DNA of 64,000 nt. Origin: Holothuria scabra. Its lineage: Eukaryota > Echinodermata > Holothuroidea > Aspidochirotida > Holothuriidae. Of this stretch, positions 9,183-20,720 are shown piece by piece. The DNA lies in contig CM074194.1 in NCBI GenBank assembly GCA_037179385.1, positions 1,257,001 to 1,321,000 on the forward strand, written 5' to 3'. The notes below the pieces were generated by a model. That model searched no databases. It was not told the origin of the DNA and worked only from the letters and a program-made list of their open reading frames with translations. Each line of letters opens with the position of its first letter. Within the stretch, counting starts at the first letter, position 1. Position numbers and translations under genes: made by a program.

Positions 9183-11042
9183 TAAAGGCATATTCTGGTG
9201 GCTTTTCACTAATGGGTATTGTAAGTACAACAAAAATATTCCACACCACATCTTTCAACCCCTATCTCAATATCCTTGTCCTAACCCAAGATATCTCACT
9301 TCAAAGAATGGTTTTTTGTTTAAAAATAAAGCTGCTTTTCAACAAAACCACATGATATTATTTAATGTGGGCACATTGTCTCAGATTATTTCTTTATAAT
9401 TGAAAGCCCTGTTTGTCCTTGCAATTTAATACTACTGGAATTTCTTTATATCTTTGTCTGTAGATCTAGTATTACCCTTAATTATACGTAGATTACAGTA
9501 CCAGCAATGTTGGTTAATATTAGCTTTAGCTGCATCAAAAAAAAATTAATAAATTGAATGCAATGTACAATTAAAGTGCCATGAGACATGAAAAATTTCC
9601 CATGATGCACCAGATCTCAAGAAAAATTGTGTTACTCTGAAAATTTTTATCATTTCAAATGCTATATGCTATTGAGATTCAGTTTTTACTTCCTGGAATA
9701 GGAAAAATTTTTTGCATGCATATTTTAAAATTGATGAATTTTGTCTCCATAATATGCTTTTAATGCTGTCATTAAATACAATCAAATTACACTAGGTAAC
9801 CATGTTTTCACCCTTCAGTTGTGCATTATTCTGTGCTATATTGCAAAGTCCATCCTTCTGTTAGCATGCAATGGACTATGGTTTAAAAATTGGTTTCAGT
9901 GGGCAACACCAGCACAGAGTCATGAGGTGTACTGGCCAAAGGGCTTATCCTCTGCTTTTCCTTGATAGAGTATAAGTTATTTGACAGATAATCCTGCATT
10001 CTACTCACTTGAAAATACTTTGGACCTCACAACAGATGCATTTATTTGAACAAGATGTTCAGAGCAGAAATTTGAGGAATTTTTTATCTTAGAGCTTTTT
10101 GAAATGCAAAAATACCGCCAATCCGCAGATATTTGAGTATTGGCAAAAACACAGTATGCATATGTATAATTGCAGTCATATCCAAAAGTTTATCTGGCCC
10201 TAAAAATACTGCAGGTGTATAAATATATATGCATAGGTAAAGGCACACAGCATAAGAAACACAAAAAACACGACCTTAATTTCGCATTTTTGAAATAGTC
10301 ACACACAGGCCTGCATGATCTTTCTAATATATTGTGGCAAATGACACATGATGCATGACTACACACTAGTCTAGATGGATATGTTGTGATAAATGGCAAA
10401 AAGTGCACAGACTGTGAGGTCATGTATATGTATGTTCATCAAGTGGAAATAATTTCTGTTTGATGCATTCTATCATTTAGAATGAGTGCAAATTTCATTC
10501 TTAAAGTTCAGAAAGCTCACACCATTTCTCCAAGTTTTGCCAGAATTTTGAATAACATGGACTTCAGTAGTTTAATCGTTACTTTAAAGATGAGTGAAAA
10601 AATATTTATAAACGGCCACACATTTAATTTTGGGTCATCAGAGATGCTATTTCCTGATTCTCGTGTGATTCTCTGATTTTACTTTTTAACCATCCTTTCA
10701 CACACTTCAGTTTTTAAAAGTTGTGTGAGATCAAAACGACAAAATTGGGAATTTGATGTAAAAAGCCTAAAAACAAGAAATTAGTCGCAATGAAAAAATT
10801 AGCCATTTTACAGGACAATTTCTTATTGGCACTTAATCATTAGTAAATATGAGCTCAGTATACAAATCTTGTGATAACATGCCTCATATGATTAATGTTA
10901 TCATTTGTTTTTATGATCTTCATTTCAAGGACAGTGGTAACATTAGAGTGTCTGGATGGTTTTATTTTCAAATTGGATGTTTAAACTCCGTCCTTGAAAA
11001 CTGTCAGTGTCATTTAACAACCAAAAACTCTCTGCTGAATAT
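9183..11042. other. Non-coding stretch, no feature seen
   Basis: AT-rich sequence with open frames no longer than 77 codons on either strand. No terminal inverted repeats, tandem arrays or splice-bounded coding segments were recognised. Confidence 0.5.
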
Positions 11043-11046
11043 TTAA

Positions 11047-11297
11047 CCCTTTACCGTTGTGCTCCAATTGGGGCATATTTGCGCGCCTGGGGAGTGGGCG
11101 GAAAAGCGGACGTAGCACGCCCCGCATCAGCTTCCATAGGCTATTGACCCAGTGACCTTGAACTATTGTCTCTCTCGTTGTTGTGGCTGAATTTTCGGGT
11201 AGCTACTCACAGTTTCGAGCTCTGCGTGTAGCAGTAAAGATGGGTGACAGGCGCGCTCTCTGTATGGGTCCAAAAGGACCCAAAGAATGGTAAAGGG
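11047..11297. mobile_element. piggyBac-type MITE, GC-rich
   Basis: A 251-bp segment begins CCCTTTACC and ends GGTAAAGGG, and TTAA sits directly outside both ends (11043-11046 and 11298-11301). TTAA duplication plus CCC/GGG termini is diagnostic of piggyBac elements. Its interior (GGCATATTTGCGCGCC, GGCGGAAAAGCGGACG, GGACCCAAAG) is far richer in GC and CpG than the flanks. It has no transposase frame. The perfect ends suggest recent insertion. Confidence 0.85.
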
Positions 11298-11301
11298 TTA
11301 A

Positions 11302-11869
11302 GGAGTAATTATTATTGGGTTACAAAAAGAAATATCAACATCATTATTATAGTTTTTTTTTTATTTTTGTTTAAAAACAAAATTTCATTAAAAATATTTT
11401 AACCGTAAAAGAGACTGAAATAATTCTATCAGAATTTTTCTAAGTACTAAGTAATTTACTCTGTAACTGCCAAGTAGAGCCAGGTCATTTTGCTGACATG
11501 TCACACTACTTTTAAGACTTTATAAAACATTCTTATGTTTTCTAAACTTTTCGTTCTATATTTAAAAAAAAAGAGTTGATTTTTTTTGCATAAATAGGAA
11601 AATTTGTCTAACATAAATCACTGATACACCATAGTAAACATATTTGTTATACAAGGTACCGTAACTAAAGATGATACTGCATGGTTAGAATTTTCAAGAC
11701 AGGACAAACATAAAACATTGACTAAACCTTGAGCAGAAGCTAGGTAAATCCATTTGTGAGTGGAGGACCCAATTGAAGGCAAACCCATGGTACATTGTCA
11801 TTTTTTTTTATACTTTGGTAGCTAAACTGTGAAAAGTTTTGTTACAGTTACATTGTTTGCTCCAGATAG
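11302..11869. other. Non-coding stretch, no feature seen
   Basis: Very AT-rich sequence with T- and A-runs. No open frame or repeat structure recognised. Confidence 0.5.
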
Positions 11870-12010
11870 CAGAGCACTTGGTTTCCTTGCTTATGCTTCC
11901 AGCTACATTTGGTAACTGATACTAATCCAGGGTTCCTGTCCACAGGCCTGATTTGCCAGGTATGTGCCAGGTATGAGCTCTAAAGCAACTGTTTCCCTAA
12001 TGCAACATGA
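11870..12010 (+). repeat. Dispersed repeat family K, copy 1
   Basis: Shares ordered words with 22650-22800: TTTCCTT, GCTTATGCTT versus GCTCATGCTT, ACATTTGGTAACTGATA versus GCATTTGGTAATTGATA, and GCAACTGTNTNCCTA near the end. Two diverged copies in the same orientation. No ends or class can be defined. Confidence 0.55.
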
Positions 12011-12227
12011 TGAAACTCTCAGAAGACTGTAATTATCTACCTCTCAGATTCACATTTTTGCAAAATTTTCAGATTTCCGTAATTTCAATTTCTGGTGGCA
12101 TTTTTATAGGATGAGATAGGGTGAAGAAATTAATCGTCCCTAGTTACTTTCAGTTTTTATGGTACCTATTTCCTTTGAGAATTTATCTTCAACGGTAATA
12201 TTTTCTTTGAATATTCATGAATCTGCC

Positions 12228-12266
12228 CCTCCTTTTTACACTTTGTAATCCCCACTTACCCATAGT
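12228..12266 (+). repeat. Short dispersed repeat (ACACTTTGTAATCCCCACTT)
   Basis: The string ACACTTTGTAATCCCCACTT followed by ACCC occurs again, unchanged, at 56618-56655. A looser relative (GTTATCCCCGCTTACC, then CTAATAGCACTG) is at about 27650-27710. The 12-kb and 27-kb copies also share AATAGCACTG further right. These look like fragments of one repeat whose full extent I cannot set. Confidence 0.5.
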
Positions 12267-12277
12267 AAGTCCCTTGC

Positions 12278-12324
12278 AAGCTTTTAATAGCACTGTGGTG
12301 GTACCACAGTGCTATTAAAAGCTT
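12278..12324. repeat. Perfect 22-bp hairpin with a 3-nt loop
   Basis: Bases 12278-12299 (starting AAGCTTTTAATAG) are the exact reverse complement of 12303-12324, separated only by GGT. No mismatch in 22 pairs is far beyond chance. It could be a young template-switch inversion, the centre of a foldback element, or a transcribed hairpin. The loop is shorter than usual for an animal miRNA precursor, which argues against that role. Confidence 0.9.
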
Positions 12325-12329
12325 CCTTC

Positions 12330-13427
12330 TGTTGAAATGGGATTTATACCAGTAAAGACAGAGGGTCCCCTTATTTTTTGAAACACATATCTTATCACAG
12401 AGAGTCCCTGTAGATTTAGTATTTTCTTATAACTAAAAACTGAGCCCTATTGAGAATACTGAATGAATGGTTTAAACTTCATAAATCATAAATAAAGAAG
12501 TTAATTGGAACTGAGCTAAATATACAGGGAATCTTCTATTACATCTAGTGGTAACAAAATTCTGCATGAACAGGAGACTTTGGAACTTAAATACTTAAAG
12601 TAACAATGCTTCCTTCACCTCCTTTAATTAAATGCATCCTTGTAGTAAATCCGGGCAATATGAATAAAGGTATCTTACTTGGCATGTATTGAAAGTGCAT
12701 CCTCCTCCATCAGAGGAATTTTCATGAACTTTAGGAAAAGGTCCTAAAATTTTGTGAAAGAGTTAAACATGATTGACCTATATTACTTTAAACTATAAAG
12801 AAAGACGTGATGAAAATTCATCTTGTGCTTTCAACTTTTGGTGAATTTATTGTAAGAGAGAAAATAAAACTTACAAAATGAATGAGAAGATTTTTGACTT
12901 CCTGTAAGATTACATTTACATAATTTAAAAAGGCTGTGGATGCAGGAAAAGAATATATACTGTATGTAACCAACTGCGTGAGAGACATAGCCAAAATACA
13001 TTTTAAGTTTGAGCTACAGCAAAGCTGAGGTTCCTTTCAAACTTCTTCATAAATTGTAAGCATTTTGGTTTCAGGGTGAAAATAAAAAGCTTTAGCTTCG
13101 TGACCAGAATTGTAATGAAATCCTTTTATCAATGTATTCTAGTAATGTTTTGTATGATGTCTGTGATTATGGAATAATGTGATAAGATGTCACATGCTTG
13201 CTTTGAGTGATATGTGTGTGTGAGCTCATTCATTGTACAGTTTTGTCTCTTATATGCAAATATTGCAGTGTAATCCTGTGTATATATGTTTGAATGTTTG
13301 TTTTGTATTTTTTTTTTTGCAACCTTTGTTTGAATTTTGTCTATAGCTTTGCTTAACCTGTTTCCCATCTCACTTAAAAATATTATGATGCCTTGCATTT
13401 AAATTGGATAGTCTTGCAAGTTTACAG
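12330..13427. other. Non-coding stretch, no feature seen
   Basis: AT-rich. The minus-strand open frame of 89 codons at 13129-13398 is Lys/Ile-rich with no family resemblance. Confidence 0.5.
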
Positions 13428-13534
13428 ATGCTGACCCACAGTCCTATTTGGAGTTCAGGCAAAACCTGCATAGACAGCTCCTATTTGTCGGGGGCAGATT
13501 GCAGGCTCAACTCCTCTCACACCATTACCAATAA
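13428..13534 (+). CDS. Weak candidate terminal exon (unidentified)
   Basis: After a possible acceptor (TGCAAGTTTACAG) the phase-1 frame reads a 34-residue tail rich in Gln, Leu and Arg (contains SYLEFRQNLHRQLLFVG) and ends at TAA 13532-13534. No good donor occurs before the stop, so it would have to be a last exon. Base composition is more coding-like than the surroundings. I see no nearby AATAAA; ATTAAA occurs about 340 bp on. It could be a chance frame. Confidence 0.25.
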
Positions 13535-15540
13535 CCCCCCACGACTGGTCCCACACAAACTTCTGCACACCTTTCTGCATGGATATAAACCGATATTTTG
13601 AATTTTATGAATTGTGCCATTCTCCTGGATATGCAGTATATGTCTATTACACATTGCAATCTCTGTTATGGAGATTCATTATGTATTGCTTGGTTACAGT
13701 TGTTCTGCCGTCTTGGCCATTCATTGGATAAGAGCTACCAATATCTGGGCAACTTTTCTGATCTTAAAAACTTGGAAAGTTCAAAATTTGTATAGATGTG
13801 AATGAAAAATTGATCATTACTTTGACCCAATACAGACATCTTGTATTTGGTATGGGTTTGTTTTTTTTTTCTTCCATTAAAGTCCAAATTTGTTGTCTGT
13901 AATGTTTTCAAACAGTTTTCCTAACTTGTTGCAAATTCATTTTCACTTCTTTGTCATGAAGTAATTTAACCAATTATCATCCAGGCCTAGTGTTCATTCT
14001 ATGGTTTATGATTGTGCAATTTTAATACTCTATCATAAGTTCCAAAAACAAACATTTCTCCACATTATTACATAATTTACATTATTGTGGTAAGCTGGTA
14101 TAGGCATACAATCTATGTACAATCTCCTTATTCCCCACCCCCCACCAAAAAAAAAACACAATATTTTATCAATATTTACTGCTGTGTTCATTAATGCAGT
14201 TGGAAAGTCAGAGATTTTTTTCATTTATCCTTCAGTGTGTGCATGTGACGTCAGTTTGCATTTAAACACAATCCAAATGTAAATGTCACAAAAACCTACT
14301 TTAAAATTGCTTGTATTTTTTCCGAAGAAAGGCCAATTACCCATGGTCCAACAACTGAATCTGGCATTTTCCCCCAGCTTTGATTCATTAATGGATAAGA
14401 AACAGCGAGTATAAGAAGTTTAATTGGTTTTAGCTCTGAGCTGATAAATGTAAATGACTCGCCAGTTTTCTATTTGATGTAGGCTTTGAAGGATGCTATT
14501 TGATGGGGTGTAATTAGTGATTTATCGCAGTCATTTGCTTCAAAAAAGCCTTGCAGTGAATCATACATTGTAATTAGAATGTGTTGGTTATACATGTAGA
14601 AGAAGACACTTGCCTTAATCAAAATGAAGGTTATCTTTAATTATAATCAACCATTTTGTTTTGTACATATCGCTGGAGACTTTTGAAGGCCGATCACCAT
14701 TTTGGAAGTTTTCAGAGAATATCATACGCATTTCAACTTTTTGACTGATAAAGCTATATACTTTAAATATAAACATGGAAATGGTATGCAAACATTCACT
14801 ACAACGTTACCGTAAGATGCAGTCCATTCATGCAGTATGGACTTGCTGCTTGTGGCCTCGTAACCTCAGCACATTGGTGCTTTTCAAACATCAAGTTATC
14901 ATCTGTATCTGTTTGATTAAAAATTTCCAGAGCATGACCCTAGATATAATGTAAACCAAAGGATTAGTGTAACGATACAGTTACGCAGGGCCACAAGTCT
15001 TTTCTGAAATAATAACTAAAATAGACTTTCAAAATTGTATGTTAACAGGATGCCTAAGTGATATATTTGAATGACTCAAAATTTAGCAAATTTCTTTAAT
15101 AAAAATTATTTTAAATTTTATCACACAAGTAAGTACTTAGATTTTTTAATCTTTGTTGATACAGCTGGTTAATGAAATGATAATTAAAATTTTCAGGAGT
15201 GACTGTTGCCTTGGAGATTTCAAGGTTGTTTCGTGTGCTATCAGCTGAATAAAATTCATACAGTTGTTCATATACAAACAGTGTTACTCTCAACCAAATA
15301 GCTTGGTTATTGCATTCAAGTTTAGGTATCTGAAAAGGAAACTATTGTCAGAATGCATAATCACTCTCGTTTTGTTTTGCTTTTTTTTTTGTTTTATATA
15401 TTTTAATGTTGACTCTTGAGCATTTCCTTTTATCACAGGTTGTATCATTAATTCTGAATCAGTACACTCATGTGTTTGTAAAGACTTTTTAGTTTTGGCA
15501 TTCAAAATGAGTGACAACAAAGCATTCTTTGAAAATTTTA
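13535..15540. other. Non-coding stretch, no feature seen
   Basis: AT-rich sequence with small open frames under 70 codons except a 110-codon minus-strand frame at 15290-15622 that is Lys-rich and overlaps the duplicated unit to the right. No element recognised. Confidence 0.45.
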
Positions 15541-16013
15541 TGGACAGCTTTAGTAAGTCCTTGGATATCAAGGTGCAATTGTTTCTCTTCTTTGATCCTC
15601 CCTTGGAAGAACTTATCAACAACCCAATGGAGACAATTCATGCTAAACTGGCAATGCCAATATTTTTTGCAACACTCTCACAAATTAACTTATGATTAGG
15701 GACAGCAGACAAACAAATACTACAACCCAGAAACTAGTCAACATCAACTTTAATGTCATAGCTGGGACTTTAACATACAGGGCAGCTTTTTTAAGTGCTT
15801 GGATGTCTAGGCACAATTGTTTCTTTCCTGTGATCATCCCCTAGAGGAACTATGCAACACTTCAATGAGGAGTATTCGTGCTGATCTGGCAATGCAAATT
15901 TTTATGCAACATTCTCACAAAATTAACGTATGATTAGAGGTAGCAGACAAATTATACAACCCAGAAAGTAGACATCAATTTTAATGTCATAGCTGGGACT
16001 TGAACATACAACC
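15541..16013 (-). repeat. Tandem duplication, about 238-bp unit, two copies
   Basis: Unit one (15541-15779) and unit two (15780-16013) share, in order, AGCTTT...AAGT.CTTGGAT, AATTGTTTCT, TGATC.TCCC, CTGGCAATGC and ACAACCCAGAAA, and both end in AATGTCATAGCTGGGACTT. Divergence is perhaps 15-20 percent by eye. A tRNA-like head on the minus strand sits directly beyond unit two, so the units may be a duplicated SINE body. Confidence 0.85.
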
Positions 16014-16052
16014 TGAACCTCATGGTTAAAAGATGTGTACCACTCTCTATAT
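15998..16052 (-). mobile_element. tRNA-like SINE head (minus strand)
   Basis: On the minus strand the sequence reads AGTGGTACACATC, then after about 25 nt GTTCAAGTCCC, which fits RNA polymerase III box A and box B order. The downstream body (leftwards) is the duplicated unit above. It differs from the main SINE family of this window. A decayed tRNA pseudogene is the alternative. Confidence 0.45.
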
Positions 16053-16567
16053 ACCTTCTGTTTCCAATTAGTATATCACATGAACAGGGAGTTTCTACAT
16101 AGGGAAGTCTTGATAAGCATCTCCAAAGCCTTTAAAAGGACAATTATATCAAACCCATAGTTCCTTAGTAAATGTTTGGTTGCCTTTATCATCTGTTACA
16201 TCAGGTATTCATAGTACTCTTTGAATTTATTTTCTAAATGATATGGTTGTACTGTTGTGATGGATTAGTTCATTATTTTTCTTATTTTGTTGATCTCCGG
16301 AGTACTTCAGATAATCAGGCAGAGCTCAAGATTTGTCCATGTGGTAAAATTGAGAGGAAAGGTTAAGCCAAGTGGAAACAAACTGTCACAATTTTTTGTT
16401 TTCCACCATTTCACATAGAAGCTGATGGGAATCAATGTCCAGGTCAAGAAGTGCAGAAAAAGTAAAGCATTCATTTGCATTGTCCTTTGAGAGCATCAGT
16501 AATAGTTTATTGCATATATTTCTGGCCCACTGTGCCATTTTACTTCAGTTAGAAATCCATGAAGCCT
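16053..16567. other. Non-coding stretch, no feature seen
   Basis: AT-rich sequence with no open frame, tandem repeat or inverted repeat recognised. Confidence 0.5.
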
Positions 16568-16670
16568 TGGGGAGAGTCATTTTTCTAACCGTCTAGTATG
16601 GACAGGTGGGCAAAGGAAATACATAAGTGACGGGACCAGAATGGCCAGTTAGATAAATGACTCTGCCCCT
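16568..16670. mobile_element. Short palindromic MITE family D, copy 2
   Basis: Left half GGGGAGAGTCATTTTTCTAA is mirrored by right half TTAGATAAATGACTCTGCCC. The centre has GGTGGGCAAAGGAAATACAT, identical over about 30 bp to copy 1 at 5268. This is the best-preserved palindrome of the three copies. Confidence 0.75.
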
Positions 16671-16839
16671 AGTACTTGAGGAATTTAAGTATTCAAATAC
16701 ATGATTTTGTTCCAAAATGTACTAAGGATGAAGTGTTCTATAAGAGCTGGGGAAAGTAGGTGGGTGGACCTATAAATGAAAAGGTTAAATCACAGAGCAA
16801 AGTTGTTTTTAGCACAGTATTTGTCATTTAGAAATATTA

Positions 16840-17420
16840 ATGGTACTCTCATATTAGTGAAACAGAAAAGTTTATAGTTGGTGTATGCATTCATCATGTT
16901 GATAGGAAGAAGCATGTTGTTGTAAGTGAAGATCAAAGTTGTTAGGTTAGATACCAAAAAGCTTGTAAACATAATATTTCAAGGTAGGAATGTCAGATAT
17001 GTGTCATATATGGTGTATAGATTTCTTATGCTGAAAGAAAGAAAGAAGCATATATATTGTTTTTGGTAGAAATCAGAGTTCATCAAAGTCCCCAGAAGTA
17101 AAACTGCCAACACCAAAAAAAGATTGTGAACATGATATCTCAATATAGCAATGGATAGACACTGCATACTTAGTATATGGATGTGCAATGTTGAGAGGAA
17201 GAGACATTGTTTTTGGTGGATATCAAAGGTCATATGAGGTCACCAGAGGTAAAACTGTGAAAGCCCCTTTCAATGGCTTGTAAACATAGTGAAAGGAAGA
17301 ACTTAATTGTTTTTGGCGGAGATCAGGGGCCAAAGGTTATCTGATGTCACCATGGGTCAAAGACCAAATGGACTTACCTCAGGTGCTGGAAAATTTGGAA
17401 GCATTATGGTTACAAAGAGA
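16840..17420 (+). repeat. Decayed tandem array, four degenerate units
   Basis: A recurring phrase marks each unit: GAAGAAGCATGTTGTTGTAA near 16905, AAGAAGCATATATATTGTTT near 17043, GAAGAGACATTGTTTTTGGT near 17200, and GAAGAACTTAATTGTTTTTG near 17296. Each is followed by GGTNGANATCANNG and later by AGGTAAAACTG or a relative. Spacing varies from about 95 to 155 bp, so indels have accumulated. No coding potential is apparent. Confidence 0.6.
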
Positions 17421-17512
17421 ACCCTATTATTTTAGGGGAGATGATGGGTCACCTGGAATCACCAACCATCAAAAAACAAAATACCCCCAAACTCCTGTAC
17501 TTATAGTTAGTA

Positions 17513-17630
17513 AGATGGAGTTTTATGGGCCAATTTCCAACCATTTGGTTTAAGTTAATCCAGCCACAACCTCCTTCCAAGTTGTGGCTCATTGGCTTTT
17601 TTTCCCTATACTTATTCCATTGCTGGCTAG
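17513..17630 (-). mobile_element. tRNA-derived SINE, 5'-truncated reverse copy
   Basis: Read on the minus strand it matches the 3' half of the main SINE: CAGCAATGGAATAAG, AGGGAAAAAAAGCCA, TGAGCCACAAC, GGCTGGATTAACTTAAACCA, GGTTGGAAATTGGCCCATAA and AACTCCATCTTA. The tRNA-like head is missing, as is usual for 5'-truncated retroposed copies. Confidence 0.8.
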
Positions 17631-17639
17631 AATTCCTGA

Positions 17640-20160
17640 AATCATCATCTGGGGTCACAGAGGTCAAAAAAACAAAATTTCATGAATTTTCCATTTGGCA
17701 AAGAATCAATGAACCTTTGGTCATTCTGTTTAAAAGAAGAGTAAAAGTTTGCCTTTATTTTTAAGTCTGATAAAAGCACATGCACAGTTTCATTTCTAAT
17801 ATGTCCCAGACATCACGTGTGATGAAAGCTTTCTTCAACTGGAATAAATAGCTGAAATAAAGAACAGAAATTATGTATGACTTGTGCCAGATGATATTAG
17901 CCATAGGCATCAATTTTAGAAACATATGGTAGAATGGAATATTTATTTGTTGAAGATCTGAAGAGAATGTGTATCTCATGAATATGCAATAGGATCAAGT
18001 ACACATTAAGAGGGAAGTTTGCAAGGGACTGTGATAAATCAATTTAAATGCAAGCCTTGGGGCATGCCTTTGACGGAGGAAATTTTATTCAGTTCACTAT
18101 AAACATAGCCTTTGGATAGAATACTATTTAAAGCATGAAAATGCTTAATTTTGTAAAGAAATGACTTTTATATATCATGTTTCTTAGTGGAAAGAGACAA
18201 ATATGTAAAGGAAGAGCTTTTTATAACTCTTTTGGTCTGTTTTGGAAAGTACAATTTACTTGCTTTTTAATCTATAGAACGTCGGTGCTTCATAGATTGA
18301 GGGAGATAGCTGAGGATAATTAAATTATGCTACAGTAAACAAAAATTTCCCATCCATGTATTTTCACTGTAATATTTAGCTACTTGAATAAATAGTACTT
18401 ACTTGAAAATATAGTGTAACAGAATAAAATGATTTGGAGGTATGTGTACTCTACAGACAATATTACCTTGACAAAGGAGCAATGTGTAAGCAATATCTTT
18501 TCACAAAAATAGTAATCTTAACAGTACGACCAGTTACACTTACATCAAGGAAAGGGGGGGGGGGGGGTTGAACTTGGTCTAATCTTTCTTAGTTGCAGCA
18601 ATTTTATGACAGATGTAAGAGGGGAATTACAAAAAACATTTATTCTGTAAGTTCGTTATCTACTTAGACACAAACAGGTTATGAGCATGAACAATTTCAT
18701 GCATATGCTTTATCGTCGGTGTCCACCTTCGGTTTTGAAATGTTGATTGTGATTACTTGGTTGTCATTCTTGGGAATTTTTCTACCGGTACAGCCTCGAA
18801 AATTGCAAAGTTGTTTGATGCATGTTTAAAACCTCACTAAGCATTTTGTATTTATGGCTTCTGAGTGATATACTTTGGAACTTCTTGCAACTCTATACAA
18901 GTAAACACCCTCCCATGGGCCAGTTCACAAGTGTTGAGTTCAAGTAAAGCTTTTTAGTATACAAACTTAAGGTTGGTGACCAGCTTTGGAGTTTACAACA
19001 ATACTTGAGTCAACAGTATACTGTTACATACGTACTGGCTTAGTTCTCTGTCTGTCTGCTGATATTGTCCATCAATTGCTCATATCCCACAGTCATACAC
19101 TGTAAAATAAGCTGTAAATGAATAGGAAACATATCAACCTATGACAGCAGTTATAGCATTTGAGAGATTTTATAAAACACACTAAGACAGTTATTTGAAG
19201 ATTTAAAGTCTTGGATCATCACACATAATATCTCTGTTGACATTTCAAGCTGATGGTTTAATGGTGTAGCTTCAAGCTTTCATTCTTTTCAAAATTGGAT
19301 TCATAATTATCTCTACAAAAGACAGTTAATACAATAAGTGGTGTAAATCTTCCCATTAGGAGGACTAAAAAGCATTTCTAAAATTGACCATGCCAACTTT
19401 ATTGGTATGAAATGTAATTATCTGTAAAATTGAAGGACATTTGGAATATCGAAATCATTCTGACGCTCTGCCATGGAAAGAATTCTGTCAAATTACACTC
19501 CCAGGTGACTTTCACAAATTAGGAAATCAGATATTGATCTGAAACACCTGTGTTTATGATCACATTACAGCGGCGAGATCCTCACTTTATTTCTGGCTTG
19601 TGGAGTGCGCTACTAGAATACTACTTTAGTACTACTTGCTAGAATCCGTGGGAAAGAAAATGTTTCCTTGTAGTCACCTGTTCTCAAGCAAAAGCATTCT
19701 AATTTTCCTCCTTGGGCCCCCTTAACATATTACAATCTGTAAGACATGAGAAGCTTGCTCCAGCTGTCGTTATTAATAATAGAGCGGAACAAATATTGTC
19801 AGGGTTTTTGCATACGTTGCGTCAAATTGCCGGGATGAGAACATTTGCCTTAGTTTAGCAAATTTAAACAAGCTGAATGGGAATGGAAAATAGATTCATT
19901 GATAAATGGTCGGCGTGTATGTGCATATGTAAATATGTGTGACCTGTGCCAACAGTGCAACCATTTTACGTGAACTAGATGTTAAGTGATTTTATAGTGT
20001 GTGCACAAGCAAAAACGTTGGTAGTGATTGTATTAGAGTGGTTCAAAGTAGCGATGGAGTAGTTCCATCAGTCATTAATTAAATTAAAGAATGTATCTGA
20101 AAAAGCATGATGCGGTAAATTCTTTTTCATTTACATTATAAACACGGCTGCTTTATTTCA
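17640..20160. other. Non-coding stretch with one G-run
   Basis: AT-rich sequence. Apart from a 14-G homopolymer at 18554-18567 I see no repeat, element or splice-bounded coding segment. Open frames stay below 80 codons. Confidence 0.5.
18554..18567 (+). repeat. Poly-G tract (14 G)
   Basis: An uninterrupted run of 14 G, flanked by AAA and TTG. Homopolymers this long are prone to sequencing and assembly length errors. Confidence 0.9.
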
Positions 20161-20720
20161 GTCTTAAAGGGGAAGTTTCAGCAAAAATATAATTCTCATG
20201 TGTGAAAGGGAAATGAAATCTACACAGTGTGGTGAAACTTCCATTCAAATCGGACATGTATTTTTCAAGATATCAGTAAATGACGTCACTAGATTTGTGT
20301 TCAACCCAGAGTGAGTTTAAAGGCAGCAGAGTTTGTATTACTTCCTGACATTGACAAGGAATATTTGTTCTCCTTTGTTTTGTCAGACCATTCTCTTGAC
20401 CTTGAAGTTTAATTGGAATGGGACCTCTGAGTCCATGTGTCAAAAGCAAAGTTTGTAAATTATTTCTTGTGCCACTTATGCAATCACATTCTGATAATAT
20501 GGGATTGTTGAGGAGAAAATAAGCTGCAAATTTTGAAGAAAAGCAAAAGAATGTCCATAAGTAAGTATATGATGTCATTCATGCTTGTTTCAAGTTCACC
20601 TTTTGTTTAAAATATGACAACTTTACTTACTCATGTCTTGAAAACCATGCATCAGATTTCCATGCAAAGTTCACTGAAATGTTAAGAATAACCCTCTAAC
20701 ATATCAAAACTTGTTGTGAC
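20161..20720. mobile_element. Decayed element with long inverted repeats
   Basis: The left segment (about 20165-20290, with CAGTGTGGTGAAACTTCC, ACATGTATTTTTCAAGATAT and AATGACGTCA) is matched in inverted orientation by the right segment (about 20570-20690, with TGATGTCATT, ATGTCTTGAAAACCATGCAT, TTCCATGCAAAGTTCACTG). A minus-strand 101-codon frame lies between the arms but shows no transposase motif. The arms are imperfect and no target duplication is visible, so this is an old non-autonomous DNA element at best. Confidence 0.45.

Noticed and set aside
12278..12324. miRNA precursor
   Set aside because: A 3-nt loop and a fully paired 22-bp stem without the usual lower stem or mismatches do not fit an animal pri-miRNA.
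16979..17233. 84-codon minus-strand frame with hydrophobic stretches, resembling a membrane peptide
   Set aside because: It overlies a decayed tandem array with shifting periods; the frame is not kept across units.
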